64,000 nt of DNA from Candidatus Nanopelagicales bacterium (GCA_018402235.1 JAGYJJ010000002.1:249251-313250); one strand, 5' to 3'. Shown: positions 47,977 to 58,823, counted from the stretch's first letter. Numbers and translations: made by a program. Notes: generated from the letters alone by a model not told the origin.

Positions 47977-49436
47977 TGGTCGCCTTCTTTCCCGTCTGCA
48001 TGGTGAGCGGGAGCAGTGTCGGGAGTGGAGTCGGGAGTGGAGTCGGGAGCGGAGTTGGGAGCCCCGTTGAAAACCTCCTGATTCGAATCCTCGGCTACGT
48101 ACAGCCGATCGTCGCTACCGCGCGGGCCGATCGTGCCTGCGCCGATCACCGGTTGCCAGTCGAACACGACCGCATCATCCCCAGCACCGATCATCACAGT
48201 GGCGCCAGTCTGAGCACCGAGCTTGGCAAGTTCTTCTTCGACCCCCAACCGGGCCAACCGATCCGCTAGATAGCCCACGGCTTCGTCGTTACCGAAATCG
48301 GTTTGCCGCACCCACCGCTCCGGTCGAGACCCCAGCACCCGGAAACCCTCGGGTTCCTTGCGAACGGTAAAACCAGAATCATCGACCGGGGTCGGTCGGA
48401 TCACCACGCGTGGTGCCACCACCAGTTCCTGTTGGGCGCGGGCCTCCAACACGAGTTGACCCATCGCAAACGCCAGGGGTCGAAGTCCTTCCCTGCTCGC
48501 TGCGGACACCTCGAAAACCCGGTATCCGCGGGCTTCCAAATCCGGACGGATGAAGTCGGCGAGTTCGCGAGCATCGGGGATGTCGATTTTGTTCAGCGCT
48601 ACAAGACGTGGCCGCTCGGCCAACCCTCCGTAGGCCTGAAGCTCGGACTCGATCACATCGAGATCGCTGAGCGGATCGCGCATGGGCTCCATCGTGGCGC
48701 AATCAATCACATGCACCAACACGCTGCACCGCTCGACGTGCCGCAAGAATTCAAGTCCCAAACCCTTGCCTTGACTGGCACCGGGGATCAAACCGGGAAC
48801 ATCCGCCACGGTGAACACGATGTCGTCTGCGGTCACCACCCCGAGATTGGGAACCAACGTGGTGAATGGATAGTCGGCGATCTTCGGGCGCGCAGCAGAG
48901 AGGGCAGCGATCAGACTCGACTTCCCCGCGCTGGGATAACCCACGAGGGCCACGTCCGCCACCGTCTTGAGTTCGAGAACGAGATCACACATCTCACCGG
49001 GCTCACCGAGCAGCGCAAAACCCGGGGCCTTGCGCCGCGGTGATGCCAAAGCTGCGTTACCTAGGCCTCCTCGACCCCCACGCGCCAATACGAAGGTCTC
49101 GCCCGGAGCAACGAGATCCACGATGGGGTCGCCCTCAACTGTTGCAATCACGGTCCCTTGAGGAACCTTGACGACCACGTCCTGAGCTTCGGCACCGTTG
49201 CGATTGGAGCCCTGACCGGACGTGCCATTTGCTGCCGTCCGGTGCGGATGCCGCTGAATGTCCAAAAGCGTGGTGACCGACGGATCGACAATCGCAATCA
49301 CGTCGCCGCCCCGGCCACCATTGCCGCCATCGGGTCCGCCGAGCGGTTTGAATTTCTCCCGGTGAACAGACGAACACCCGTTGCCACCGTTTCCGGCCTG
49401 CGCGTGCACGATCGCCCGATCGACGAAGCTACTCAT
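47973..49436 (-). CDS. obgE: GTPase ObgE/CgtA
   Basis: 487 aa. Obg glycine-rich fold ([20 protein letters not shown]...GGRGGDV), G domain ([29 protein letters not shown]), and the OCT domain ([30 protein letters not shown]). AGGAGG upstream fixes ATG 49436. The C-terminus has an acidic tail with Asp-Ser-Thr-Pro repeats. Works in 50S assembly. Coupled to proB. Confidence 0.95.
   Translation of the reverse strand: MSSFVDRAIVHAQAGNGGNGCSSVHREKFKPLGGPDGGNGGRGGDVIAIVDPSVTTLLDIQRHPHRTAANGTSGQGSNRNGAEAQDVVVKVPQGTVIATVEGDPIVDLVAPGETFVLARGGRGGLGNAALASPRRKAPGFALLGEPGEMCDLVLELKTVADVALVGYPSAGKSSLIAALSAARPKIADYPFTTLVPNLGVVTADDIVFTVADVPGLIPGASQGKGLGLEFLRHVERCSVLVHVIDCATMEPMRDPLSDLDVIESELQAYGGLAERPRLVALNKIDIPDARELADFIRPDLEARGYRVFEVSAASREGLRPLAFAMGQLVLEARAQQELVVAPRVVIRPTPVDDSGFTVRKEPEGFRVLGSRPERWVRQTDFGNDEAVGYLADRLARLGVEEELAKLGAQTGATVMIGAGDDAVVFDWQPVIGAGTIGPRGSDDRLYVAEDSNQEVFNGAPNSAPDSTPDSTPDTAPAHHADGKEGDQ
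48018..48060. repeat. 12-bp coding repeat in the obgE tail
   Basis: Unit gtcgggagtgga at 48018 and 48030, a variant at 48042 and a partial unit at 48054 on the plus strand. It encodes the PDST repeats near the ObgE C-terminus. Slippage here would keep the reading frame. Confidence 0.8.
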
Positions 49437-49500
49437 GGGGTCTCCTCCTGCGGCGCGTGCGTGGCCCGGCACGCGCGGGCCGCCTCGACCAGGAGTGTGA

Positions 49501-49755
49501 CTAGGCGGAGGCGAGGATGTTCACGACGCGACGACCGCGATGTGAACCGAATTCGACTGTTCCCGCTGCGAGCGCGAAGAGGGTGTCGTCCTTACCGCGG
49601 CCAACGTTGTCGCCCGGGTGGAAATGCGTGCCGCGCTGGCGGACGATGATCTCGCCGGCTCCAACTACCTGGCCACCGAAGCGCTTGACGCCAAGACGCT
49701 GAGCGTTGCTGTCGCGTCCGTTTCTGGTGCTGGATGCACCTTTCTTATGTGCCAT
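49501..49755 (-). CDS. rpmA: 50S ribosomal protein L27
   Basis: 84 aa. [29 protein letters not shown] is the standard N-terminus near the peptidyl-transferase centre. The order rplU-rpmA-obgE is conserved. Confidence 0.96.
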   Translation of the reverse strand: MAHKKGASSTRNGRDSNAQRLGVKRFGGQVVGAGEIIVRQRGTHFHPGDNVGRGKDDTLFALAAGTVEFGSHRGRRVVNILASA

Positions 49756-49781
49756 GACCGGATCCTTTTGTTGAGGCGCGT

Positions 49782-50096
49782 CTACTTGCCTGTTGCGATG
49801 TCGGTGACCTTGACCGCCGTCAACTCAGAGCGATGGCCCTGACGACGACGGTAACCGGTCTTGTTCTTGAACTTGAGGATGTCGATCTTGACGCCGCGAT
49901 GATGATCCACGATCTCCGCGGTGACCTTCACTTTGCCCAGTGCTGCCTTGTCGGTGGTGACGGCGGTGCCATCGACTACCAAGACGGCCGGGAGTTCCAA
50001 AGACGAGCCCGGCTCACCGGCAACCCGATCAACGACGAGGACGTCGCCGACCTCGACCTTCTCCTGGCGTCCGCCAGCTCGAACGATCGCGTACAC
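49782..50096 (-). CDS. rplU: 50S ribosomal protein L21
   Basis: 104 aa from GTG 50096. [24 protein letters not shown] start and [25 protein letters not shown] end are typical. AGGAG lies 8 nt upstream. rpmA follows after 26 bp. Confidence 0.95.
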   Translation of the reverse strand: MYAIVRAGGRQEKVEVGDVLVVDRVAGEPGSSLELPAVLVVDGTAVTTDKAALGKVKVTAEIVDHHRGVKIDILKFKNKTGYRRRQGHRSELTAVKVTDIATGK

Positions 50097-50131
50097 GTGG
50101 GTACTCCTGTCGTGAAAGCCAAGTTATGGGT

Positions 50132-50149
50132 CCCGCCCGCGAGGGCGGG
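50132..50149. other. GC-rich hairpin in the rplU leader
   Basis: CCCGCCC-GCGA-GGGCGGG on the plus strand, perfect 7-bp stem, 36 bp upstream of rplU in the rne-rplU gap. Could be a leader structure of the rplU-rpmA mRNA or a block between rne and rplU. No U-run, so not a simple terminator. Confidence 0.35.
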
Positions 50150-50250
50150 GGCGCACGGGGCGCGAGGGGAAAGGTTACGGCATGCCCGAGCCGGGCTCCT
50201 CCCCCGCCCCCTTCTTCCCGGTTAGCTACTAGCAGCCTGCTGCTCGTTGG

Positions 50251-52500
50251 CTAGTCGTCGCTAGCGAACAGCGATTGGTCCGATGCGACTTCTGGCAGTT
50301 CGGGCAACTCGGAGTCGGTGGTCGTATCGGCGGACCCCTCATCGGCGGATCCCTCCGATGAACCTCCAGCCTCACGTGCTGCCAGCGCGCGCGCAGCCAC
50401 CTCGGCCGGATCCACCGCACCCGCAGGTCGGCGTGAGCGTGGCGCCGGCTCGTGCGCGTGCGCGAGTGACACTTTGACCCCTCGACCGTTGCAAACCTCA
50501 CAGGTTTCCGAGAAGGACTCCAGCAGTCCAGATCCGATGCGCTTTCGCGTCATCTGCACCAAGCCAAGGCTCGTCACTTCGGCTACCTGATGCTTGGTCC
50601 TATCGCGGCCCAGACATTCCACGAGCCTGCGTAGAACGAGATCGCGGTTGCTCTCAAGCACCATGTCGATGAAGTCGACGACGATGATGCCGCCAATGTC
50701 GCGCAGACGAAGCTGGCGAACGATCTCCTCGGCAGCTTCCAGGTTGTTCTTGGTGACCGTTTGCTCAAGGTTGCCACCGGAGCCGGTGAACTTGCCGGTA
50801 TTGACGTCAACGACCGTCATCGCCTCGGTGCGATCGATCACCAACGAACCACCTGACGGCAACCACACCTTGCGGTCCAGCGCCTTCATCAGTTGCTCGT
50901 CGATCCGGTAGTGGGCGAAGACGTCTTCCGGCTGCACCCAGTGATCCAGCCGCTCCAGGAGATCAGGAGCAACTGCAGAGATGTATGCATCAACGGTGCG
51001 CCATGCGGAATCACCGGCCACAACGAGTTTGGCGACATCCTCGTTGAACATGTCGCGCACGACCTTGATCGCGATGTCCGGTTCGCTATAGAGCAAGTCT
51101 GGCGGCGATGCCTTCGTGGTGGCGTCGTTGATGTCGGTCCACAAAGCTTGCAGTCGCTCGACGTCGGCCTCGAGGGCATCCTCGGAAGCACCCTCGGCTG
51201 CCGTGCGCACGATCACGCCGGCGTCCTCGGGCATCACTCGCCTGAGGATGGACTTCAAACGGCTGCGCTCGGTGTCGGGGAGTTTGCGGCTGATGCCGGT
51301 CATCGAGCCATCGGGCACATAGACCAAGAAGCGACCCGGTAGGGAGATCTGGCTGGTGAGGCGCGCACCCTTTTGCCCGACCGGATCCTTGGTGACCTGC
51401 ACCAGAACCGGATCACCGGACTTCAGCGCGAACTCGATCCGCTTGGGCTGACCATCTAGACCTGCGGCGTCCCAATTCACTTCACCCGCGTAAAGCACTG
51501 CGTTGCGTCCGCGACCGATGTCGACGAAGGCTGCTTCCATGCTCGGCAGGACGTTTTGTACGCGTCCGAGGTAGACGTTGCCCGCCATCGAGGTTGAAGA
51601 ACCCTTGGTGACGTAGTGCTCAACCAGGACGCCATCTTCAAGGACTGCTATCTGAGTGCGGTCATCACTTTGCCGCACCACCATCACTCGCTCGACCGAT
51701 TCGCGGCGCGCGAGGAACTCGGCTTCGCTCAGAATCGGAGCACGACGGCGTCCAGCCTCACGGCCTTCACGACGACGTTGCTTCTTGGCTTCAAGTCGCG
51801 TAGATCCACGCATGTCGTCGGACTCGCTGCGCCGCTCGCGCGGCGCACGTACCTTGACCACCGTGTCCGGCGGATCATCCGGCGAGGGCTCGTCGTCGGC
51901 CAAAGCCCCAGCACGGCGTCTACGGCGGCGGCGCCTCTTCGGGGCGGCGCCGTCGGAGTCGTCGGAGTCGTCGGAGTCGTCGTCGCTATGGGAAGTCTCA
52001 CCATCGGGAGCCTCACCATCGGAGGTCTCGCCATCGGAGTCATCCACCGCTGCATCGCCCGAGTCGCTGCCTGCACCACCGCCATCTGAATCGTCTTCAT
52101 TCGACTCAGGTGCGTCGGTGTCGTCGTCGGCCGCATCCGAGGACTTGCGCCGCCGACCCCGTCCGCCGCGTCGCCGCTTGCGGGGCGAAGCGTCGTCTTC
52201 TATCGGTCCGTCTGGTGAGCCGTCCGTTGGCTCCTCGGCTGAGCCGTCGGAGGTGTCGCCGGATGCGGCGTCCTGCCCCTTCTTCTCGCTCGGCTCGGAG
52301 TTTGCGCCACTGGCGTCGTTGCCTTTCCCCGACTCTGTCGAGGTCTCATCGCTTGGTTCCGGCGGGGCGGTCTTGCGGGTAGCCCGTCGACGCGTGGCCT
52401 TCTTGGCCGGGGCCGCCGGCTCGTCGGCTACCGGGGCTGCCGCTTGGAACAACGGCGAAGCGGGGATAGCGGGTGAATCCTTGTCTAACTTCTCGACCAT
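50251..52500 (-). CDS. rne: Ribonuclease E/G
   Basis: 749 aa endoribonuclease for mRNA decay and rRNA processing. The first 250 residues are low-complexity acidic and basic blocks (Asp/Ser runs, RRRRRR, RRREGREAGRRR). The catalytic core follows: S1 domain (VYLGRVQNVLPSMEAAFVDIGRGRNAVLY), the metal site GGIIVVDFIDM, and the zinc-link CEVCNGRG. Compared with E. coli, the disordered arm is at the N-terminus, as in other actinobacteria. Confidence 0.93.
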   Translation of the reverse strand: MVEKLDKDSPAIPASPLFQAAAPVADEPAAPAKKATRRRATRKTAPPEPSDETSTESGKGNDASGANSEPSEKKGQDAASGDTSDGSAEEPTDGSPDGPIEDDASPRKRRRGGRGRRRKSSDAADDDTDAPESNEDDSDGGGAGSDSGDAAVDDSDGETSDGEAPDGETSHSDDDSDDSDDSDGAAPKRRRRRRRRAGALADDEPSPDDPPDTVVKVRAPRERRSESDDMRGSTRLEAKKQRRREGREAGRRRAPILSEAEFLARRESVERVMVVRQSDDRTQIAVLEDGVLVEHYVTKGSSTSMAGNVYLGRVQNVLPSMEAAFVDIGRGRNAVLYAGEVNWDAAGLDGQPKRIEFALKSGDPVLVQVTKDPVGQKGARLTSQISLPGRFLVYVPDGSMTGISRKLPDTERSRLKSILRRVMPEDAGVIVRTAAEGASEDALEADVERLQALWTDINDATTKASPPDLLYSEPDIAIKVVRDMFNEDVAKLVVAGDSAWRTVDAYISAVAPDLLERLDHWVQPEDVFAHYRIDEQLMKALDRKVWLPSGGSLVIDRTEAMTVVDVNTGKFTGSGGNLEQTVTKNNLEAAEEIVRQLRLRDIGGIIVVDFIDMVLESNRDLVLRRLVECLGRDRTKHQVAEVTSLGLVQMTRKRIGSGLLESFSETCEVCNGRGVKVSLAHAHEPAPRSRRPAGAVDPAEVAARALAAREAGGSSEGSADEGSADTTTDSELPELPEVASDQSLFASDD

Positions 52501-52632
52501 GGGGTCGTACTCCTTTAGGGCTCAGCCACGGGTCACTGCCGGGGCGTACGAGCCGATCCATTCAAGCCTTCGGGTCACCGCTTGGTTCGCGCGCTGGGCG
52601 CTGCGTGGACGAAGCGGCCGAACGACGCCTGG

Positions 52633-53388
52633 TCAATCCCCACGGTCCGGGGCGAAGGGATCGCCCACGGCGTAGGTAGCTAAGTCGAGAGGCCCCTGGG
52701 CCAGCCGGGTCACCCGAGGGGGCACCGGCGGCTCGAAGTCGGCCTCTCGCCGCAGCGCGGCTAGTACGTCGTCGGGTCGGACGGACATCGTGACATGCCG
52801 AACGACCACCTCGAGTATGGCACACGGGGCACTCCCGGCCGGGGCGCCCTGCGGGTCGCGGACTTCCGCCAGCACCACAGGTCCACGCGCGTCGAACTTT
52901 CGAAGCCCGGATTTGGCCATGCGCTCGACCTCGATTGCCTCGGCGGCCCAGAAGGCGTCGCGGGCCTGCTGGAGGCCGGGGACGCTCACTTCGGGCAGTT
53001 CGATCAGCCAGTGGCTGGCCTCGAGGCGGGCTGCGAAGTCCGGTGTTCGCGCGACAACGGCGTCGACGATGTCCAACCCCGGGGGCAGGGCCGCATCGAG
53101 CTCGGCCAGGACGTGAACAGGATCGCGTTCATGCGTGAGACCAATTTCGACGTACTCGGCTTCACTGGCCGCCCCGGTGGGTGCGGAGTTCGCGTAGGAG
53201 ATCTTCGGATGCGGGGAGAAACCAGCGCTGTAGGCGATGGGGAGGCCGGCTCGCCTAATGGCGCGTTCGAGTGCGCGCTGGAAATCACGATGGCTGGAAA
53301 AGCGCAGCCGACCGCGTCGGGCGTAACGCAACCGAATTCGCTGCGCGACCGGCGCGATGTTGCGATCAGGTGGACGACGTGATGGCAC
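52633..53388 (-). CDS. DUF2344 (TIGR03936) radical SAM-linked protein
   Basis: 251 aa. RIRLRYARRGRLRFSSHRDFQRALERAIRRAGLPIAYSAGFSPHPKISYA is the family's conserved N-terminus. It is always encoded beside a TIGR03960 radical SAM protein, here 19 bp upstream. The function is unknown; a tRNA or protein modification has been suggested for the pair. Confidence 0.85.
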   Translation of the reverse strand: MPSRRPPDRNIAPVAQRIRLRYARRGRLRFSSHRDFQRALERAIRRAGLPIAYSAGFSPHPKISYANSAPTGAASEAEYVEIGLTHERDPVHVLAELDAALPPGLDIVDAVVARTPDFAARLEASHWLIELPEVSVPGLQQARDAFWAAEAIEVERMAKSGLRKFDARGPVVLAEVRDPQGAPAGSAPCAILEVVVRHVTMSVRPDDVLAALRREADFEPPVPPRVTRLAQGPLDLATYAVGDPFAPDRGD

Positions 53389-53407
53389 AGGGATGTTTCG
53401 TCGTGGG

Positions 53408-55420
53408 TCAGTTCGCGCAGGAGGGCAGGCCCGGCATCGGGAGGTCGGTCACGCCCGTGGGTCCGATCTGGATCTGGGTATCCATCTGATCGCACACGCC
53501 GCAGTCGAAGCATGGAGTCCAGCGGCAATCCTCGACGGCAACTTCGTCGAGTGCGTCCTGCCAGTCTTCCCAAAGCCATTCGACGTCCAAGCCGGAATCC
53601 AGGTGCTCCCATGGCAACACCTCGGAGCGGTCACGTTCACGGATGGTGAACCAATCGACATCCACAACCTCATCCTGCAAAGCCGCATCGGCGCTTGCCA
53701 TCCAGCGATCAAAGGAGAAGTGCTCGCTCCAGCCGTCGAAGCGCGCGCCATCACGCCATACCTGTTCGATCACTCGACCCACGCGGCGATCACCGCGCGA
53801 GAGGATTCCTTCAACGATCCCGGGCTTGCCGTCGTGATACCGAAGTCCGATCGCCTTGCCGTATTCACGATCTGAGCGGATCGCGTCCTTGAGTTTGGCC
53901 AGCCGGGCATCGGTGCTCTCATGGTCGAGCTGCGCAGCCCACTGGAAGGGCGTATGCGGCTTAGGTACGAAACCACCGATGCTCACCGTGCACTTGATGT
54001 CGCGGCGACCAGAAACCTCGCGACCAGCCTTGATCACCTCTTTGGCGAGCGTGGCGATCTGCAGGACGTCGTCGTCAGTTTCCGTTGGCAAACCGCACAT
54101 GAAGTACAACTTCACGTGCCGCCAACCCGCCGCGTAGGCCGTAGTAACGGTGCGAATCAGATCTTCTTCGGTAACGAGTTTGTTGATCACCTTGCGCATC
54201 CGCTCGCTGCCGCCTTCGGGAGCAAAGGTGAGTCCGCTTCGCCTGCCATTGCGGGACAACTCGTTGGCCAGGTCCACATTGAAGGCATCTACCCGGGTGC
54301 TCGGTAAGGACAACGACGTCTGTGAATCCTCATAACGATCAGCGAGGTTGCGTGCGATATCCGCGATCTCGGAGTGATCGGCGCTCGATAGCGACAGCAA
54401 ACCGACTTCTTCGAACCCGGTGGCTTGCAGACCGCGTTCTACGATCTCGGCAACACCGGTGATCGATCGCTCGCGTACCGGGCGCGTGATCATCCCGGCC
54501 TGACAAAAACGGCAACCGCGGGTGCAGCCGCGGAAGATCTCCACACTCATCCGCTCGTGCACTGTTTCTGCCAGCGGCACCAGGGGCTTCTTCGGATAAG
54601 ACCATTCATCGAGATTCATCAGCGTGTGCTTACTCACCCGCCAGGGAATGTCCGGGCGATTGGGCGCAACTTTGTGAATACGACCATCGGGCAGGTAGTG
54701 GACGTCGTAGAAGCGCGGCACGTAAACCGAGCCGGTTTGCGCCAGACGCAGCAGTAGACCTTCCCGACCTTCCGGGCGACCCTCGGCCTTCCAGGCCTCG
54801 ATCACCGCGGAGATGAGCAGGACCGCCTCTTCGCCGTCGCCGAGCACCGCGGCGTCGAGAAATTGGGCGATCGGTTCAGGGTTGAAGGCGGCGTGGCCAC
54901 CGGCGATTACCAAAGGTTCATCGCCATGTCGATCGGCTGAGTGCAGCGGAATGCCAGCAAGGTCGAGAGTTGTGAGCATGTTCGTATAACCGAGTTCGGT
55001 CGAGAACGAAATACCCAGGACGTCGAAATCACCCACCGCGCGGTGACCGTCAACGGTGAACTGGGGCACATTGGCCTGCCGCATCAATGCTTCGAGGTCC
55101 GGCCACACTGCATAACAACGCTCGGCAAGCAGATGCTCGCGCTCGTTGAGGACTTCGTAGAGGATCTGAACACCCTGGTTGGGTGCACCCACCTCGTAAG
55201 CGTCGGGATACATGAGCACCCAGCGGACGTTCGCCGCATCCCAGTCCTTGACCACCGAGTTGACTTCGCCGCCCACGTACTGAATTGGCTTGGTGACCTT
55301 CGCCAACAGCGGCTCCAGTCGATCAAAATGGGAGGCACCCGATGGCCGCCCTGCACGAAGCAGGGTCCGGGAATCGTCGGCTGGTTGTGCAAACGGGCGT
55401 TCAGTAACCGGAGCGCTCAT
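53408..55420 (-). CDS. TIGR03960 radical SAM protein
   Basis: 670 aa from ATG 55420. B12-binding-like N-terminal domain (ANVRWVLMYPDAYEVGAPNQGVQILYEVLNER), radical SAM cluster RGCTRGCRFCQAGM, and C-terminal Cys motifs CFDCGVCDQ. The frame from 55498 runs into rodA and is not used. Reaction not known. Confidence 0.88.
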   Translation of the reverse strand: MSAPVTERPFAQPADDSRTLLRAGRPSGASHFDRLEPLLAKVTKPIQYVGGEVNSVVKDWDAANVRWVLMYPDAYEVGAPNQGVQILYEVLNEREHLLAERCYAVWPDLEALMRQANVPQFTVDGHRAVGDFDVLGISFSTELGYTNMLTTLDLAGIPLHSADRHGDEPLVIAGGHAAFNPEPIAQFLDAAVLGDGEEAVLLISAVIEAWKAEGRPEGREGLLLRLAQTGSVYVPRFYDVHYLPDGRIHKVAPNRPDIPWRVSKHTLMNLDEWSYPKKPLVPLAETVHERMSVEIFRGCTRGCRFCQAGMITRPVRERSITGVAEIVERGLQATGFEEVGLLSLSSADHSEIADIARNLADRYEDSQTSLSLPSTRVDAFNVDLANELSRNGRRSGLTFAPEGGSERMRKVINKLVTEEDLIRTVTTAYAAGWRHVKLYFMCGLPTETDDDVLQIATLAKEVIKAGREVSGRRDIKCTVSIGGFVPKPHTPFQWAAQLDHESTDARLAKLKDAIRSDREYGKAIGLRYHDGKPGIVEGILSRGDRRVGRVIEQVWRDGARFDGWSEHFSFDRWMASADAALQDEVVDVDWFTIRERDRSEVLPWEHLDSGLDVEWLWEDWQDALDEVAVEDCRWTPCFDCGVCDQMDTQIQIGPTGVTDLPMPGLPSCAN

Positions 55421-55439
55421 GCGAGCAGGGTAACCGTCC

Positions 55440-56633
55440 TTAGACCTGGGAACGAAAAACGGCCAGTGAATGCAGCCGGACGGTCTGGAGCAAGCCAACT
55501 GCGATCCAGGTCGCCATCATCGATGTGCCACCGGCGGACACGAACGGCAACGGGATGCCGGTGATCGGCATGATGCCCAACGTCATGCCGATGTTCTCGA
55601 ACATCTGAAAGCCGAACCAAGCTGCCACGCCCGTGGCGACGAGGCGGCCATACATGTCGTCGGCCTTCCAGGCGATCATGACGGCGCGGAACAACACAAC
55701 CGCCAGCAGCGCGATCAACACGGCCGACCCAATGAAGCCGAACTCCTCCCCCACCACAGTGAAGATGAAGTCGCTTTCGTTCACCGGCACGAAGTTGCCT
55801 TGGGTCTGTGGTCCTTGGAAGAGGCCGTAGCCATCAATGCCACCGCCACCGATGGCGATGCGCGCCTGGTTGGCGTTATAGGCGCTCGCACTGAGATCGG
55901 ATTCGGGGTTGATGAACGAGGTGAGTCGCTCGACCTGATACTGCCGCAGCAGACCAGCCTGGATCGCCGCCAATATGCCCAGGGCCGCACCGCCGATGAG
56001 ACCGACGAGCCACCGTGTGCGAACGCCCGCCACCGCAATGATCGAGATAACCACCGCGCCCATGATCAATACGGTTCCGGTGTCGTTTTGCACCAAGATG
56101 ATTGCGGTTGGAATGGCCGCAATTCCCAACGAGTACAGGACATCGCGGCCGCTCGGTTCTTGTTCGATGTCGCGCGGCTCGGCCAACAGGGCCGCCATCA
56201 TCAAGATGACGGTGATCTTGGCAAATTCCGAGGGCTGGATGGTCAGACCGAGCGGTACGTTGATCCAGGCCTGCGCGCCAGCGATCGTGACACCCAAACC
56301 CGGAACGAATGGCACCAAGAGCAGCATCATCGAGGCGACATAGACAACCGGCGTATACGCGCGAAGCCACCGGTAATTGATGCGCGTTGCGATCACGAAC
56401 AGAACGAGCGCGACGCCCAGGTTGATGAGGTGGCGTTTCAGGTAGGACTGCGGGTCGCCTTCGGCCGCAAGGTCTGCCCTGCTGGCCGACCACACCAGCA
56501 CCGAACCCATGAGTGAAGCACCCAATGCGGCAATGATCACGACCCAATCGAGGTCGCGGAAGTAGCCACCACCACGATCGCGCGAGGGGGCAACCGCCGC
56601 GTCGGAGGATTTTGTGGGGAACATGCTCGTCAT
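55440..56633 (-). CDS. rodA: Rod shape-determining glycosyltransferase RodA
   Basis: 397 aa SEDS-family peptidoglycan polymerase with ten TM helices. Signatures are IQPSEFAKITVILMMAALLAE, FVPVNESDFIFTVVGEEFGFIG and GITGIPLPFVSAGGTSMMA-like stretches. Partner of the PBP2 encoded 27 bp upstream. Confidence 0.92.
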   Translation of the reverse strand: MTSMFPTKSSDAAVAPSRDRGGGYFRDLDWVVIIAALGASLMGSVLVWSASRADLAAEGDPQSYLKRHLINLGVALVLFVIATRINYRWLRAYTPVVYVASMMLLLVPFVPGLGVTIAGAQAWINVPLGLTIQPSEFAKITVILMMAALLAEPRDIEQEPSGRDVLYSLGIAAIPTAIILVQNDTGTVLIMGAVVISIIAVAGVRTRWLVGLIGGAALGILAAIQAGLLRQYQVERLTSFINPESDLSASAYNANQARIAIGGGGIDGYGLFQGPQTQGNFVPVNESDFIFTVVGEEFGFIGSAVLIALLAVVLFRAVMIAWKADDMYGRLVATGVAAWFGFQMFENIGMTLGIMPITGIPLPFVSAGGTSMMATWIAVGLLQTVRLHSLAVFRSQV

Positions 56634-56660
56634 GAGCTGCCTCCGCCGCCGCGGTCACGA

Positions 56661-58823
56661 CTACCGCCGCTGGCAACCACGTCCTGGCGCGCCTCGGGAA
56701 CTCCCGGAGTCCTTACCCAGTGGCATGACAGGGGTGCCGTCGGGGCGGATAACGGGCATCTGCTTCATCGGCTCACCGCCGATGAGCACGCTGCGCCGTG
56801 GGTCGATGTCCATTCCTCGAATTCCGAACAGCGCCTCGTAGATCTTGCGAACACTGGGTGCCGAAGTCTTAGAGCCCGTTCCGCCTTGCGTGACCATCAT
56901 CACGATGGCGTACTTCGGATCGTTTGCCGGAGCGTAGGAGGCGAACCACGAGGTGGCGGCTTTGTCGCCCGTCACCTGCGCTGAACCGGTCTTTGATGCG
57001 ACGGGGATCGTGCCCAGGGGGAACCCCGCAAAGGGTGTGCGTGCGGACCCAGTGGTGGTGACACCCGGCAGGGTGTCCTGCAGGAATCGGATCGCCCGCT
57101 GCGAACGCGCACCCGTGATCTCATTACTCGCCACAGGGGGGAGCTCGCGCACCTGCTTACCGTCGGCAGAGATGACCGCCTTCACCAATTTCGGCTCGTA
57201 CACCGTGCCACCGTTGGCAATCGCTGCGTAGACCATCGCCATTTGCAAAGGAGTAACAGTGGTGTCGCCCTGCCCGATAGCTGCGTTCAGCGCATCGCCT
57301 TCGCGCCAACGGAAACCATCAGCGCAATTCTCTTGATCAAGGGCCGTGAAGTAGTCGGCCAGTTCGGGGTCGGTCTTCCGTGTTTCCGGATAACCCTCGA
57401 TGGCGTTCTTGCACCAGGTATCGCGCTTGAGTTCCCAGTTTTGAGCCTTGAATTCCCTGCTGGCAACGCGACCGGCCGACTCGACCGGCAGGTCGATACC
57501 GGTGTCTTGTCCAAGTCCGAGTTGGCGTGCTGCCTCGGCGATCGGATCCGGGGCTTCCCGGCCGGCATCATCACCCCCAGCCTTGTCCCACATCTGGTCG
57601 GCAATGCCGTAGAAGACCGTGTTGCACGACACCTCGAGAGCGCGGCGCAGTGAGATGCGACCAAAGGCAGAGGATTCGAAGTTACGGAATACCTGCGTGC
57701 CCAAACGCACACGACTGGGACAGGCATACGAACCACCGAGGTTAAAACCTTCTTTAGCGGCAGCAAGGGTGCTGATCACCTTGTACGTGGAGCCGGGCGC
57801 GAACAGACCTTGCGTGGCATTGGACGCGAGCGACCCGGACTCCATCAGTTTGTCGAACTGCTTTTTTGTGACACCACCAATCCAGATCGAAGGATCGTAG
57901 GTGGGGTAACTCGCCATAGCCAGGATGTTGCCGTTGCGTACGTCCACCACAACGGCAGCTCCGGAATCACCCGGATACCCCTGCCGTTGCGCACGTTGGA
58001 CGGCACGCACGAGTTGCTCTTCCACTACCGACTGTAGATTCGCATCAATGCTCGAGACGAGGTAATCGCCTGGCTGGGGCGGGAAAGATTCGAGCGTTCC
58101 GGTCACGCGCCCTGCGGTGTCGACGGCCAGCGTCGTGACACCCGGCTTTCCGCGGATTTCGTCGTCGTAATACGCCTCGAGACCAGACCGACCCACCACG
58201 TCGGTACGTCGCAGTCGGTCGTACGCATCCGTGGAACCTTGTTCGTTGAGTTGTTCCTCGGTAACCGGGCCAAGGTAGCCGAGGAGGTGCGCGGCATTCA
58301 CGTTGAAAGGTGCCGGGTACTCGCGAATCGCGTCCAGTCGGGCATCGACCCCCGGGTACAACTGACCTTGTTCCATGATGGTGAGCGCTATTTGCGGATC
58401 AACATCCTGCGCGATCGGAATCGGCTGGTAGGGCGAGCCGTTCCAGCACACCGGCGGAGGCTTGGCGCCTTCGCTACCGCACGGCTTCAAGCGGTCTGCG
58501 ATGCGCTCGGCGGAGACATCCAAGATCGCGCCGAGGCGCTCAACGACTTTCGCGCCGTTCTCCGGCTCGCGTTCGAGGACAACTTTGTCGACCGTGATCA
58601 CAAGCGACGTCCGATTCGCCACCAGAGGGCGGCCAGCTTGGTCGAGGACCAACCCGCGCACCGCCGGTTCAACCACTTCGCGAACGGTGTTGTTCACCGC
58701 CGCCGTCTTGTACTGCTCACCGGTCACAACCTGCAGGTAGTACAACCGCCCGACCAAGGTCATCACTAGCGAAACGAGCAGGACGCCCATAACCAGCAGG
58801 CGGACGTTGGAGCGCTGGCTCAT
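56661..58823 (-). CDS. mrdA: Penicillin-binding protein 2 (elongasome transpeptidase)
   Basis: 720 aa from ATG 58823; AGGAGG lies 4 nt upstream, so the frame from 58865 is not used. One N-terminal TM helix (VRLLVMGVLLVSLVMTLVGRLYYLQ), PBP dimerisation domain, and transpeptidase motifs: FAPGSTYKVIST (SxxK), a SCN motif in the LEVSCNTVFYG stretch, and ASKTGSAQVTG (KTG). It cross-links lateral wall with RodA. A CRP/GlxR-like palindrome lies 45 bp upstream. Confidence 0.93.
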   Translation of the reverse strand: MSQRSNVRLLVMGVLLVSLVMTLVGRLYYLQVVTGEQYKTAAVNNTVREVVEPAVRGLVLDQAGRPLVANRTSLVITVDKVVLEREPENGAKVVERLGAILDVSAERIADRLKPCGSEGAKPPPVCWNGSPYQPIPIAQDVDPQIALTIMEQGQLYPGVDARLDAIREYPAPFNVNAAHLLGYLGPVTEEQLNEQGSTDAYDRLRRTDVVGRSGLEAYYDDEIRGKPGVTTLAVDTAGRVTGTLESFPPQPGDYLVSSIDANLQSVVEEQLVRAVQRAQRQGYPGDSGAAVVVDVRNGNILAMASYPTYDPSIWIGGVTKKQFDKLMESGSLASNATQGLFAPGSTYKVISTLAAAKEGFNLGGSYACPSRVRLGTQVFRNFESSAFGRISLRRALEVSCNTVFYGIADQMWDKAGGDDAGREAPDPIAEAARQLGLGQDTGIDLPVESAGRVASREFKAQNWELKRDTWCKNAIEGYPETRKTDPELADYFTALDQENCADGFRWREGDALNAAIGQGDTTVTPLQMAMVYAAIANGGTVYEPKLVKAVISADGKQVRELPPVASNEITGARSQRAIRFLQDTLPGVTTTGSARTPFAGFPLGTIPVASKTGSAQVTGDKAATSWFASYAPANDPKYAIVMMVTQGGTGSKTSAPSVRKIYEALFGIRGMDIDPRRSVLIGGEPMKQMPVIRPDGTPVMPLGKDSGSSRGAPGRGCQRR

